From an uncultured Lactobacillus sp. (GTDB lineage Bacteria > Bacillota > Bacilli > Lactobacillales > Lactobacillaceae), in contig CALYQE010000006.1 of NCBI GenBank assembly GCA_945281075.1, positions 1-27,203 of the forward strand: a DNA stretch of 27,203 bases, in the 5' to 3' direction. Of this stretch, positions 8,113-16,844 are shown piece after piece (position 1 is the first letter of the stretch; the number at the start of each line of letters is the position of its first letter). The notes beneath the pieces were generated by a model. That model was not told the DNA's origin and made no database searches. It was given only the letters and a program-made list of their open reading frames with translations. Both the position numbers and the translations under genes were made by a program.

Positions 8113-8141
8113 AGTTTAACTGTTGCGCCTTAAAAGTTCAA
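8113..8141 (-). promoter_or_regulatory. Possible gltX promoter
   Basis: Minus strand TTGAAC (8136-8141), 17-base spacer, TAAACT (8113-8118) in the radA-gltX gap. The -35 is good, the -10 only moderate. Confidence 0.35.
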
Positions 8142-8148
8142 TGCTTCC

Positions 8149-9525
8149 TTAAGCCAAAACCAGTTTCAATGCTTGCGCAATGCTGGATACTGGAACTACT
8201 TCAATATCCATTTTTGCCAGACTGGCGTGCATATTATGTTTCGGAATAAAAATACGCTTAAAGCCTGTTTTAGCAGCCTCTTTAATGCGAGCGTCGATCT
8301 GGTTGACACGGCGAACTTCTCCAGTTAAGCCGACTTCACCAACAAAACAGTCAGTCGGCAGGATTTCAGTGTTTTTATAGCTAGACGCAATCGCCATTAC
8401 GACCGCTAAGTCAACTGCCGGTTCGTTCAACCTGATGCCACCAGTGGCAGTTAAATAAACATCCTGGTTTTGCAACATTAAGTTGCCGCGCTTTTCCAAA
8501 ACGGCTAGCAGCAGTCCCGCTCGGTTAAAGTCAATACCAGAAGTGGTTCTTTTGGCATAGCCAAAAGCAGTCGGTGTTACCAGTGCCTGAATTTCAGCTA
8601 AAATTGGTCTGGTTCCTTCAAGGGAAACAACAATGGCCGAGCCGGTTGAATTCGGCAGCCGCTCATCCAAAAAGACGGCCGATGGATTAGTAACTTCCTT
8701 AAGCCCTTTATTGGCCATTTCAAACATACCAATCTCGTTAGCCGCTCCAAAACGATTTTTTACCGAATGCAAGATCCGGTAAGCGTGATGTTCATCACCT
8801 TCAAAGTACAAAACGGTGTCGACCATATGCTCCAGAATTTTCGGTCCAGCAATCGCCCCTTCTTTAGTAACATGTCCAATGACAAAAACGGTAATTGCAT
8901 CCATTTTGGCAATTTTCATCAATTCGCTGGTAACTTCACGAACCTGTGAAGCCGAACCTGTCATCGAATCAAGGCTAGGTTCATTCATCGTCTGAATCGA
9001 ATCAATCACGACAAAGTCTGGCTTAATGGTGTCAATTTGCTGCCGAATATCTTCCATGTCGGTTTCCGGATAAAGCATCATGTCGTTGCCGCCTAATCCT
9101 AAACGATCAGCCCTGAGTTTGATTTGATTAGCCGATTCTTCACCCGATACATATAAAACTTTATATGTATCAGATAATTCCGTCATGATTTGCAGCATTA
9201 AAGTCGACTTGCCAATTCCGGGATCGCCGCCAATCAAGACCAGTGAACCGGGCACGATTCCGCCCCCTAAAACTCGGTTCAATTCTCCCATTTTGGTTTT
9301 AATTCGTTGCTCTTTTTCCGCCTTAACTTGGGCGATTTTAACGGGTTCATTGCTACCGGTTTTCTTAATTAAGCGGCTGGGACTGCCCTTGGCAGAATGG
9401 GTAGAAACAGTTTCCGTTTCCTTTTCAAATTGATTCCACGCTCCGCAATTCGGACAACGTCCCAAGTAACTTGCCGAGATATAGCCACAGGAATGGCATT
9501 TATATTTTGTTTTAACTTTTGCCAT
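8149..9525 (-). CDS. radA: DNA repair protein RadA (Sms)
   Basis: RadA is a hexameric ATP-driven helicase that helps RecA-mediated recombination and branch migration. The 458-residue protein has the N-terminal zinc finger (Cys10, Cys13, Cys24, Cys27), Walker [11 protein letters not shown] (99-108), Walker B FVVIDS (171-176), the RadA-specific KNRFG (256-260) and a C-terminal Lon-protease-like domain lacking proteolysis. The ATG (9523-9525) overlaps the dut stop by one base (TAATG), with GGAGG just upstream inside dut, so the two are translationally coupled. dut-radA is a common pairing in lactobacilli. Confidence 0.97.
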   Translation of the reverse strand: MAKVKTKYKCHSCGYISASYLGRCPNCGAWNQFEKETETVSTHSAKGSPSRLIKKTGSNEPVKIAQVKAEKEQRIKTKMGELNRVLGGGIVPGSLVLIGGDPGIGKSTLMLQIMTELSDTYKVLYVSGEESANQIKLRADRLGLGGNDMMLYPETDMEDIRQQIDTIKPDFVVIDSIQTMNEPSLDSMTGSASQVREVTSELMKIAKMDAITVFVIGHVTKEGAIAGPKILEHMVDTVLYFEGDEHHAYRILHSVKNRFGAANEIGMFEMANKGLKEVTNPSAVFLDERLPNSTGSAIVVSLEGTRPILAEIQALVTPTAFGYAKRTTSGIDFNRAGLLLAVLEKRGNLMLQNQDVYLTATGGIRLNEPAVDLAVVMAIASSYKNTEILPTDCFVGEVGLTGEVRRVNQIDARIKEAAKTGFKRIFIPKHNMHASLAKMDIEVVPVSSIAQALKLVLA

Positions 9526-10073
9526 TATTCCTCCTTGTTTGTTGATCCAAAGCCATTTGCCCGCTCACGGTCGACCGGCAAATCATCATCAGCTTTTTGA
9601 TATTGCATAAAAATCCCCTGGGCAATTCTTTCGCCGCGACGAATTTTAATTGGTCTGACGCCATAATTAATCAACTGTGCGAAAATCTCGCCCTCATTGG
9701 CTTGATTATTATAATAATCAGCATCAATTACCCCAATTCCATTCGGTAAGCAGAGATTGCGCTTAAAAGTATTCGACGAGCGATTAGCCAGTAACAAAAA
9801 TTCATTTTCTGGCATATAAGCTTTGATGCCGGTAGGAATTAAAAATGGTTTTAAAATTTGCTCCGCTTCTTCGTAGTCTTGTTCATAGAGTTGATGACCA
9901 TTTCTGATCAAACGAAAAATCCGCACGAAATTGAGTCGCCAAATGCTTGGAATCACCATATCCGTTGCTGCCGCAAAATCATAGCCGGCACTTGCGATGG
10001 TCTGCCGCCGCGGTAAGGTAATATTTTGATCCTGATATTTTGATACAACTTCAAAGCCCCGTATTTTTGTCAT
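9525..10073 (-). CDS. dut: dUTP diphosphatase with an internal insertion
   Basis: Trimeric dUTPase hydrolyses dUTP to dUMP and pyrophosphate, keeping uracil out of DNA. All five motifs are present: SAGYDFAAA (28-36), NRSSN (97-101), [13 protein letters not shown] (111-123), [10 protein letters not shown] (146-155) and [10 protein letters not shown] (171-180). At 182 residues it is longer than the usual 140-150 because of about 35 extra residues (roughly 41-77) between motifs 1 and 2, rich in basic and aromatic residues. The ATG has AAAGGAG upstream. It is translationally coupled to radA. Function is secure; the role of the insertion is unknown. Confidence 0.94.
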   Translation of the reverse strand: MTKIRGFEVVSKYQDQNITLPRRQTIASAGYDFAAATDMVIPSIWRLNFVRIFRLIRNGHQLYEQDYEEAEQILKPFLIPTGIKAYMPENEFLLLANRSSNTFKRNLCLPNGIGVIDADYYNNQANEGEIFAQLINYGVRPIKIRRGERIAQGIFMQYQKADDDLPVDRERANGFGSTNKEE

Positions 10074-10267
10074 GCTATCTCCTTTAAATCACTAAAGACC
10101 ATTTTACATTAATCACAATATTTTATCCCTAATTTGCGTCAGTTCATCGCTTTTATTAACTTAATTTTTAAAAATGCTTCTTCGCTATATTTAAAAGCAA
10201 GACTCAATCCGCTGGATCGTCATTTTCCAGAGGCAGAAACTTTTCGCTTTTTTGAGAGTAGGTATTC

Positions 10268-10273
10268 TATAAT
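10268..10273 (+). promoter_or_regulatory. -10 element upstream of the GNAT-like gene
   Basis: A perfect TATAAT 47 bases before the ATG at 10321. A TTGAGA at 10252-10257 is only 10 bases away, too close to be its -35; no good -35 is found at 17 bases. Confidence 0.4.
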
Positions 10274-10320
10274 AAGATACGCGCAAAAATTATTTTTATG
10301 TTTTTAAAAAAGGAAAAGCT

Positions 10321-10623
10321 ATGTTTAATGTTAATGATCCACACCAATTCTTTCAAGCTGAAGATGACAATGGGGTGATAATTTCTCGCTGGACGATGGA
10401 CAAGTGCAAGCGCAAAGACGGTGAAGTTTGGGTAATGAACCACTTTTTCATTAATCCCAACATGAATAAAGACCAGGTTTTAGCTGAAGAAATGAGAACT
10501 GCCATGTTTATTGCTCAAGAGTCCAACTTGCCTATTTGGCCGCTTGATCCGCAAGTGATTGACTATTTTGGTGAACATCCTGAATTTGCTAAAATCTGGT
10601 ATCATCGGCCGGTTATTCAATAA
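10321..10623 (+). CDS. Small GNAT-related protein (YjdJ/COG2388-like) lacking the acetyl-CoA loop
   Basis: A 100-residue single-domain protein whose layout matches small YjdJ-type GNAT proteins: a short N-terminal beta region, WVMNHFFINP (37-46), a helix at 51-66 and the family-typical tail PLDPQVIDYFGEHPEFAKIW (74-93). In the family the segment after the VxP strand is RGQGIA, which binds the acetyl-CoA pyrophosphate; here it is NKDQVL (49-54). Acetyltransferase activity is therefore doubtful. It has a AAAGGA ribosome binding site and a -10 element. It is a single gene between dut and pepC. Confidence 0.7.
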   Translation: MFNVNDPHQFFQAEDDNGVIISRWTMDKCKRKDGEVWVMNHFFINPNMNKDQVLAEEMRTAMFIAQESNLPIWPLDPQVIDYFGEHPEFAKIWYHRPVIQ

Positions 10624-10676
10624 TGACTTGAAATTGGTTAATTAACATTATTTTTTAAGCTTTTTAGCAATCTCTA

Positions 10677-10706
10677 TTAGACTACTTTATTCAGTTAAGC
10701 TAAAAT
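10677..10706 (+). promoter_or_regulatory. Promoter of pepC
   Basis: -35 TTAGAC (10677-10682), 18-base spacer, -10 TAAAAT (10701-10706), 31 bases upstream of the pepC ATG. Confidence 0.55.
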
Positions 10707-10737
10707 AGAATTTAATTAACTTAAGGAGGAATATTTA

Positions 10738-12084
10738 ATGACAAAAGAAATTACAACTGCTGCTATTGCCAATTTCACCGCTGATTTGGCTAAGCACCCT
10801 GGTTTTAACATTGCTAGCCATGCTGCACAAGAAAACGGCATCTTTAAGGCTAGTCAGAACTTGCAATCGCAGATTGACTTAAACCCAACTTTTTCCGTTG
10901 AAATTGAGACCGGTAAGCCTGCTGATCAAAAGCAATCCGGTCGTTGCTGGATGTTTTCAGCACTTAATACCATGCGCCATCCATTGCAAAAGGAATACAA
11001 GGTTAAGGATTTTGAATTATCCCAAAACTACACCAACTTCTGGGACAAATTTGAAAAATCAAACTGGTTCTTTGAAAACGTCATCGCATCGGCTGACAAG
11101 CCACTTGATGACCGGAAAGTCAGCTTTTTATTCGCCACACCGCAACAAGATGGTGGTCAATGGGACATGCTTTGCGGCCTAATCGAAAAATACGGCATCG
11201 TTCCGAAGTCTGTTTATCCAGAAACTGCTAACGCAACTAATTCAACTGCTTTAAACGATACTTTAAATACTTTATTGCGTAAAGACGGTTTAGAATTACG
11301 CACCTTAGTTAATAGCGGTAAGAGTGAAGAAGAAGTTGAAGCTCGCAAGAACGAATTCTTAAATGAAGTTTACCGTATTTTAGCTATTTCTCTCGGCCTG
11401 CCACCAAAGGAATTTGACTTCGAATATAAAGATGACGATGGCAACTACCACCGTGATGCTGCGATCACACCAAAAGATTTCTTTGCTAAATATGTGGGCA
11501 TGAATTTGGAAGATCACGTTTCAATCATTAACTCACCAACAGATGACAAGCCATACCACAAGGTATTTTCAGTTGAATACCTTGGTAACGTGATTAACGG
11601 TCGGCAAGTTCGCCACCTCAACTTGGAAATTACGGAAATGAAAGATTTAATCATCAAGCAATTAAAGGCCGGCGAAGTTGTTTGGTTTGGTTCAAACGTT
11701 GGAAAAGATTCTGAAAGACAACTGGGCCTACTTGACACCAATATTTACAAGCGTGATGAATTATTCGACATTGACTTCTCAATGACTAAAGCCGAAAGAC
11801 TTGATTCAAGCGAAAGCATGATGGATCACGCCATGGTCATTACTGGTGTTGACTTAGTCGATGATAAACCGACTAAATGGAAAATTGAAAACTCATGGGG
11901 CGAAAAGCCAGGCTTTAAAGGCTACTTTGTGATGAGCGATGCTTGGTTTGACGCTTTTGTCTACCAAGCCGTTATCAACAAGAAATTCTTGCCAGACAGC
12001 ATGAAGAAAGAATTTGACGAAGGTGCAAAAGATCCAATTCAGCTTCTACCATGGGACCCAATGGGTGCTTTAGCTTTTAAATAA
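10738..12084 (+). CDS. pepC: Aminopeptidase C (bleomycin hydrolase family C1B)
   Basis: A cytoplasmic cysteine aminopeptidase releasing N-terminal residues from casein-derived and other peptides, part of the lactic acid bacterial peptidolytic system. The 448-residue product has the papain-type active site QSGRCWMFSALN with Cys70, His364 in MMDHAMVITGVD and Asn385 in IENSWG. Length matches known PepC. The C-terminus ends in GALAFK, consistent with the exposed C-terminal arm that makes this family exopeptidases. AAGGAGG precedes the ATG by about 7 bases. It has its own promoter and a strong terminator, so is monocistronic. Confidence 0.97.
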   Translation: MTKEITTAAIANFTADLAKHPGFNIASHAAQENGIFKASQNLQSQIDLNPTFSVEIETGKPADQKQSGRCWMFSALNTMRHPLQKEYKVKDFELSQNYTNFWDKFEKSNWFFENVIASADKPLDDRKVSFLFATPQQDGGQWDMLCGLIEKYGIVPKSVYPETANATNSTALNDTLNTLLRKDGLELRTLVNSGKSEEEVEARKNEFLNEVYRILAISLGLPPKEFDFEYKDDDGNYHRDAAITPKDFFAKYVGMNLEDHVSIINSPTDDKPYHKVFSVEYLGNVINGRQVRHLNLEITEMKDLIIKQLKAGEVVWFGSNVGKDSERQLGLLDTNIYKRDELFDIDFSMTKAERLDSSESMMDHAMVITGVDLVDDKPTKWKIENSWGEKPGFKGYFVMSDAWFDAFVYQAVINKKFLPDSMKKEFDEGAKDPIQLLPWDPMGALAFK

Positions 12085-12095
12085 ATCTTAGAAAC

Positions 12096-12131
12096 AAAAA
12101 AAGCATTACTTTTGCTAGTAATGCTTTTTTG
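12096..12131. terminator. Bidirectional terminator between pepC and galT
   Basis: AAAAAAGCATTACT and AGTAATGCTTTTTT (12117-12130) form a perfect 14-bp stem with a six-base loop and T runs on both strands, between convergent genes. Confidence 0.92.
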
Positions 12132-12135
12132 TTTG

Positions 12136-13617
12136 TTAATTTTTCAGTCCGACTTGGTTAACAAAACGCATAAATGCCGCTTGTCCCATTGCCGTCTGCT
12201 TGAAGACGCCAGCATCTTCCAAAACGCGGGCAAATACCTGCCCTAACTCAGTTTGTAAAATCTGCTTGACGTTTGCTGCTGTGATTTGGTGACGCTTTTT
12301 AATTTGCTCTGCCCAAGCTAAGTGCATGTTGGCAATCTTATTTGGCTGGTTTAAAAGAAACTTCTTCACTTCATTTAATTCTGCCTCAAGGCGCGGTGGT
12401 AACACAGCTAAGCCCATAACTTCAATTAACCCAATGTTTTCTTTTTTAATATGCTGCACATCTTGGTGGGGATGAAAAATGCCGTCAGGATACGTGGCCG
12501 AAGTTTGATTATCCCTTAACACGAGGTCAAGTTCATATGCCCCTTTTTGCCTGCGTGCAATCGGCGTCACCGTATGGTGCTTTTCACCATTAAACATGGC
12601 CCGCACCTCAACGCTTTCATCACTATATTGTTGCCAAGTGAATAAGATTTTATCAGCCAAAGCAACTATCTGCGCTGGATCTTGACCGCGTAAACGAATA
12701 ACGGACATTGGCCACTTAATAATGCCAGCCTCAACCTCATCAAAGCCGGTGAACCGCAGTTTGGTCGTGACTGGTGCTTTATCCATCGGAAATTGATGGC
12801 GTCCGCCTTGATAGTGCTCATGCGTTAGAATTGAGCCGCCCACAATCGGCAAATCGGCGTTACTGCCGACAAAATAGCCGGGAAATTGATCAATAATGTC
12901 GAACAGGTTATTAAAGGTAGACCGCTCAATTTTCATCGGTTCGTGCTTAGGCGAAAGAAAAATGCAGTGCTCGTTAAAATATGCGTACGGCGAATATTGA
13001 AATCCCCATTGGTCTTGGCCAAGTTGAAACCTGATAATCCGGTGATTCTTGCGTGCCGGATAGTTGGCGCGCCCCTGATAGCCCTCATTTTCCAGACACA
13101 ATTGGCATAAAGGATAGCTAGATGACGGCATTTTCTTAGCGGCGGCAATTTCCTTGGGATCCTTTTCGGGCTTTGATAAATTAATCGTAATTTCCAAATC
13201 CCCGTATTGACTTGGCGAAACGAAATAAATATTTTTGGCAATCGCGCGCGTTTTAATATAATCGCTCTGCTTACTTAACTGGTAAAAGTCAGCAATTGCC
13301 TGTTCAGGTGAACGCCGATAGGTTGTCCAAAAGCGGTCATTCACTATACTAGGGCTTGGCACAAGCAGGTCCATTAGCGCTGCGCCCAAGATTTCCCGCG
13401 CCGCATTAGTTGCTTCAAGCTTGCCTTGAGTTTGCGCTGTCTCAAGCAATTCTTCTTTTAAGGCTAATAAATCGGTTTGTGCTGTCGTCACCTTCAAGGC
13501 AGCATCACCCACAAGTGCTAGAACCTGGTTTTGTAAATAAATCCGGTCTAATTCCGTATAATCGCTGTGATTGATTATCTGCGTCACAAACGTTTCAACT
13601 AAATTATGTTCGGTCAT
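12136..13617 (-). CDS. galT: UTP-hexose-1-phosphate (UDP-glucose-hexose-1-phosphate) uridylyltransferase, type 2
   Basis: GalT of the Leloir pathway exchanges UMP between UDP-glucose and galactose-1-phosphate. At 493 residues it is the long Firmicute type 2 form, unlike the roughly 350-residue enterobacterial type. Visible landmarks are a CQLC pair (171-174), YAYFNEHCIFLSPKHEP (211-227) and GGSILTHEHYQGGRH (260-274), which contains the His cluster expected to carry the uridylylated histidine. It follows galK by 19 bases with TAGGAA upstream, so they form a galKT operon; galE and galM are not in this window. Confidence 0.95.
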   Translation of the reverse strand: MTEHNLVETFVTQIINHSDYTELDRIYLQNQVLALVGDAALKVTTAQTDLLALKEELLETAQTQGKLEATNAAREILGAALMDLLVPSPSIVNDRFWTTYRRSPEQAIADFYQLSKQSDYIKTRAIAKNIYFVSPSQYGDLEITINLSKPEKDPKEIAAAKKMPSSSYPLCQLCLENEGYQGRANYPARKNHRIIRFQLGQDQWGFQYSPYAYFNEHCIFLSPKHEPMKIERSTFNNLFDIIDQFPGYFVGSNADLPIVGGSILTHEHYQGGRHQFPMDKAPVTTKLRFTGFDEVEAGIIKWPMSVIRLRGQDPAQIVALADKILFTWQQYSDESVEVRAMFNGEKHHTVTPIARRQKGAYELDLVLRDNQTSATYPDGIFHPHQDVQHIKKENIGLIEVMGLAVLPPRLEAELNEVKKFLLNQPNKIANMHLAWAEQIKKRHQITAANVKQILQTELGQVFARVLEDAGVFKQTAMGQAAFMRFVNQVGLKN

Positions 13618-13636
13618 GCTAAATTCCTAACTATGG

Positions 13637-14803
13637 CTATTCTATTACTTTAGTACCATCTGCAGTTTCGGCTAGATAAAAGGATGGCTGATAACCAATT
13701 GTCTGCTCGTATTCCTGACTTACTTTGGTTTGGAACGAATTCACCTTTTCCTTGTTTACCAAGGCAATCGCACAGCCACCAAAGCCTGCACCGGTCATTC
13801 GTGCCCCTAAAACACTGGCCTGACGCCATGCAGTGTGGACAAGGGTATCCAGTTCTTTGCCCGTGACCTCATAGTCATTTGCAAGCGAAACGTGCGACGC
13901 ATTCATTAAGCGCCCAAATTCGGCTAAATTGCCAGCTTGTAGTGCCTGTTCAGCTCGCAGCGTCCGTTGATTCTCCCAAACAGCGTGGCGACAGCGCTTT
14001 AGCAAAACTTCGCTTGGTAACAAATAACTGTATTCATCCAAAGTCTGATCGTCAAGCTCACCTAAAGTGTGAATCTGCAATTTTGTCTGCAAGGCTTTTA
14101 AGCCATCTTCGCATTCCTGCCTGCGCTCGTTATATTTTGAATCAGATAGTTCGCGGCGTTTGTTAGTATTCATAATTACGATTACGTTGTCATTTAACTT
14201 TAAAGGAACCATTTGATAAGCCAAATTGGCCGTATCAAGTAAAATCGCCTGGTCCTTTTTACTCATTGCGACCGCAAACTGATCCATAATCCCGGAGTTC
14301 ACGCCGATAAAATCATTTTCAGTTTTTACTCCTAGTTTAACCAGCTCCAAGCGGTCAACAGCGAGGTTAAACTGATCCTTCATAATCATCCCGATCATCA
14401 TTTCCAGGGCAGCAGAAGATGAAAGTCCTGCTCCATCAGGAATATTGCCGTTTAGAAATACATTCAGACCGTGTTTAAACCATGCACCTTTTTCACGTAA
14501 GAAAAGCATCATCCCCTTGGCGTAGTTAACCCATGAGTCTTGCTTAACGTAATCTAAATGGTCCAAGTTTACTTTAATTATGCCCAAATCGGGAAAGCTG
14601 GTCGAATAAAAGTTGAACTGCTGATCCGTCCGCGGACTAACCGCACCATATATTCCCAATGAAATTGCACAAGGAAAAACATGGCCACCGTTATAATCAG
14701 TGTGTTCGCCAATTAGATTGATCCGCCCCGGTGAAAAATAGCATCTGGTCGGCTGTTCATGATACAGTTTAGTAAATTCAGTTTTCAAGTCTTCTTTTCC
14801 CAT
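13637..14803 (-). CDS. galK: Galactokinase
   Basis: A GHMP kinase making galactose-1-phosphate from galactose and ATP. The 388-residue product has the galactokinase signature GRINLIGEHTDY (26-37), the ATP loop GAGLSSSAALE (124-134), the catalytic Asp174 in GIMDQF and the C-terminal GAGFGG. The ATG at 14801-14803 is preferred over a GTG nine bases upstream because the purine run AAAAAGAG fits it better. A promoter (14847-14876) and a cre site (14821-14834) precede it, so it is likely repressed by CcpA on preferred sugars. Confidence 0.96.
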   Translation of the reverse strand: MGKEDLKTEFTKLYHEQPTRCYFSPGRINLIGEHTDYNGGHVFPCAISLGIYGAVSPRTDQQFNFYSTSFPDLGIIKVNLDHLDYVKQDSWVNYAKGMMLFLREKGAWFKHGLNVFLNGNIPDGAGLSSSAALEMMIGMIMKDQFNLAVDRLELVKLGVKTENDFIGVNSGIMDQFAVAMSKKDQAILLDTANLAYQMVPLKLNDNVIVIMNTNKRRELSDSKYNERRQECEDGLKALQTKLQIHTLGELDDQTLDEYSYLLPSEVLLKRCRHAVWENQRTLRAEQALQAGNLAEFGRLMNASHVSLANDYEVTGKELDTLVHTAWRQASVLGARMTGAGFGGCAIALVNKEKVNSFQTKVSQEYEQTIGYQPSFYLAETADGTKVIE

Positions 14804-14820
14804 TTTAGCCACTCTTTTTC

Positions 14821-14834
14821 TTAAAGCGCTATCA
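14821..14834 (-). promoter_or_regulatory. cre site (CcpA operator) upstream of galKT
   Basis: Read on the plus strand, TTAAAGCGCTATCA matches 13 of 14 positions of TGWAANCGNTNWCA. It lies between the -10 and the galK start, where CcpA binding would block transcription. Confidence 0.7.
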
Positions 14835-14846
14835 TTTTACTTTCCT

Positions 14847-14876
14847 ATTATACTATTTTTCTTGAGACGGTCACAA
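14847..14876 (-). promoter_or_regulatory. Promoter of galKT
   Basis: Minus strand -35 TTGTGA (14871-14876), 18-base spacer, perfect -10 TATAAT (14847-14852). Confidence 0.65.
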
Positions 14877-14920
14877 ATTGCCCCCACCAAATCAGTAGGT
14901 TATTTATTTTTGTCAAAAAC

Positions 14921-14947
14921 AAAAAAGCCGCTATTAGCGGCTTTTTT
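14921..14947 (-). terminator. Terminator at the end of the PNK-like gene
   Basis: AAAAAAGCCGCT (14921-14932) and AGCGGCTTTTTT (14936-14947) form a perfect stem with a three-base loop. The hairpin touches the stop codon of the upstream minus-strand gene. Confidence 0.88.
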
Positions 14948-15882
14948 TACCAAATATGCAATAAGCGGTCTGCATGCAATTTACTCAAGTTAAATTGGTG
15001 TACATGCTGCGATTTACTTTGCGGATACTCTTCAACAAAATCAGCTAAATTAACCAAGCCCGTTGAGTAAGTCCAAACACCTTTCACTTTTTTGATCGGA
15101 TCAAGCATTTCATTTCTAATCGGATAAGCTGAAATCAAAAAATGCTTGTGGTGGAACTTAAAAACAAAATATGGTAAGCGAAAATCTTCAATGATTTCTT
15201 TGCTCGTTTTGCCAATTGTTACCACGTTGCGATAAGTACCATACTTTTCGGTAAAACGATCATTAAACGAAAAATAAAAGTTGGATATGTGGACGTGTGG
15301 AAAGCCCTCCTCTTTTACCTGATCTGGAACAGCTACCACGTGTGCAAAACTATCCAGATTGCTTTCTTTTTGCAATAACGCCTTACTTAACTGATTGGGA
15401 CCAATAACATGCGCCCACTCTGGCACCTTGACGTTGTCTTGATAGCTCTGATACATTTGTCTGACGACATCTGGCTTAACCCAATCATATTGCCTGCGGA
15501 CTTCATTTCGATTTAATAAACTGCGCAGGTTTTTATGGTACATCAGATCAACAATAAATGCCTCGTAGCGATATTTTTCAACCCACGGTTTGTAATGTTC
15601 GATGCTTTCTTCAACAATGTGGGTACTATCGACAATTACCGTTTCGCCACGTTTCATTTTTTCTTCGACGAGGTAATCCACCATTTTTTCCGTCTGCTCA
15701 TTAGCATAGCGCGGAATAACTTGATGCAAGCAATCGGCATCCTCTTCGTAATAATAAGTTAAATTCGCCAATAAAAGCCTTATCTGATCGCGACTGATCG
15801 CGTAGGGCTGCAAGTGATGACGAGCAATAAAAGAAGATTTTCCGGAGCCGGGTGCGCCTCGTAATAAAAATATTTTACGCAT
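14947..15882 (-). CDS. T4 polynucleotide-kinase-like P-loop kinase with an unrecognised C-terminal domain
   Basis: A 311-residue soluble protein. Residues 1-160 are a P-loop kinase: Walker A GAPGSGKSS (9-17), SRDQIR (30-35, aligning with the NRDDYR stretch of T4 polynucleotide kinase whose Asp and Arg are catalytic), VIVDST (82-87) and a lid arginine pair RR (129-130). This fits phosphorylation of a 5'-OH nucleic acid end, or a related small-molecule kinase. Residues about 175-311 are not recognised: they carry several aromatics and His (FPHVHISNFYFSFNDRF, FHHKHFL) and no phosphatase or ligase motif. GGAG precedes the ATG by 7 bases, and an extended -10 TGTTAAAAT (hexamer 15931-15936) lies upstream. 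Monocistronic. The kinase fold is secure; the substrate is not. Confidence 0.75.
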   Translation of the reverse strand: MRKIFLLRGAPGSGKSSFIARHHLQPYAISRDQIRLLLANLTYYYEEDADCLHQVIPRYANEQTEKMVDYLVEEKMKRGETVIVDSTHIVEESIEHYKPWVEKYRYEAFIVDLMYHKNLRSLLNRNEVRRQYDWVKPDVVRQMYQSYQDNVKVPEWAHVIGPNQLSKALLQKESNLDSFAHVVAVPDQVKEEGFPHVHISNFYFSFNDRFTEKYGTYRNVVTIGKTSKEIIEDFRLPYFVFKFHHKHFLISAYPIRNEMLDPIKKVKGVWTYSTGLVNLADFVEEYPQSKSQHVHQFNLSKLHADRLLHIW

Positions 15883-15985
15883 ACCTATTCTCCAAACTAA
15901 GAATGTTAACTCTATTTAGTGTCGTAATAAATTTTAACATACATATAGAGAATTCCTCACAATTAACTGAAAAGCATGCAAAAAA

Positions 15986-16660
15986 TTAGCGCAGAATCTC
16001 CTTTTTGACAATCTCCAACTGCCCGTCAAAGGTATAAACAATGGGTTGCGCGTTAGGTACCTCAAGATTAATAATTTTATTGTCATCAATCTGTTCGATC
16101 TTCTTAATTAAGGCCCGCAGGCTTGAACCATGTGCAACCACTAGTTGGTCTTCCCCTTTTATTAATCGCCGATAAATTTGACTTTCATAATAAGGAAGCA
16201 ATCTTTTCTGTGTCTGATACAAGCTTTCGGCTCGCGGCAAAAGATGCTGATCATAACCATGATAACGGCGGTCGTTTACTTGCGCGCCGGCAGGGGGAAT
16301 CGCATAAAAACCACGGCGCCATTTTTTAACTTGCTCTTCACCAAACACGGTGCGTGAAAAGTCTTTATTAAGACCTCGCAGCTGACCATAATGACGCTCA
16401 TTTAGGCGCCAAGTTTTGGTTATCGGCAAATATAAAAAGTCACATATTTCCGCGACAATATTGGCCGTAATAATTGCTCGCTGCAATAACGAGGTGTGAA
16501 TATGCGTCGGCTCAAAATCAATCACACCTTTTAGTAATAAGCCGGCAGCTTGAGCTTGCTCTCTGCCTTTGGCAGTCAGCTCCACGTCATTCCAGCCAGT
16601 ATAAATATTTGCAAAATTAGCGGTACTCTCGCCGTGTCTAAGCAAGACCAACTTGACCAT
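15986..16660 (-). CDS. 2,3-bisphosphoglycerate-dependent phosphoglycerate mutase homologue
   Basis: A 224-residue histidine-phosphatase-superfamily protein of the GpmA type: RHGES with phospho-acceptor His9 (8-12), IYTGWNDVELTAKG (19-32), LNERHYGQLRGLNK (86-99) with catalytic Glu88, WRRGF (114-118), DRRYHGYD (130-137), VAHGSSLRAL (175-184) with His177 and PNAQPIVY (202-209). These residues match active dPGM, so it may interconvert 2- and 3-phosphoglycerate, but it is more divergent than typical glycolytic GpmA and may be a second copy. It starts one base after the stop of a 60-aa membrane protein and has no good ribosome binding site of its own, suggesting coupling. Confidence 0.85.
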   Translation of the reverse strand: MVKLVLLRHGESTANFANIYTGWNDVELTAKGREQAQAAGLLLKGVIDFEPTHIHTSLLQRAIITANIVAEICDFLYLPITKTWRLNERHYGQLRGLNKDFSRTVFGEEQVKKWRRGFYAIPPAGAQVNDRRYHGYDQHLLPRAESLYQTQKRLLPYYESQIYRRLIKGEDQLVVAHGSSLRALIKKIEQIDDNKIINLEVPNAQPIVYTFDGQLEIVKKEILR

Positions 16661-16661
16661 T

Positions 16662-16844
16662 TTAGCCCATCCAACTCTTAATGATTAAATAAATACCAAA
16701 AATAGTAAAAATAATGCCTAAAACCATGAACGACCCGTAGCCTCGTCCCTGATTTTTATGCCGCCGATTAAACGCATATGACATATCATATAAACCGACA
16801 ATCAAAACAATTATCGCAGTAAACAGATTAACCTGAAGATTCAT
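16662..16844 (-). CDS. Small membrane protein of unknown function (60 aa)
   Basis: Two hydrophobic segments (about 7-22 and 38-57) flank a short basic, hydrophilic loop FNRRHKNQGRGYG (25-37), so it looks like a two-pass membrane protein with a positively charged loop. AAAGGAAAA lies eight bases before the ATG. It ends one base before the phosphoglycerate mutase homologue and is presumably in the same transcript. I know no function for this family. Confidence 0.72.
   Translation of the reverse strand: MNLQVNLFTAIIVLIVGLYDMSYAFNRRHKNQGRGYGSFMVLGIIFTIFGIYLIIKSWMG

Noticed and set aside
10252..10273. TTGAGA and TATAAT as a complete promoter before the GNAT-like gene
   Set aside because: The spacing is only 10 bases; just the -10 was kept.
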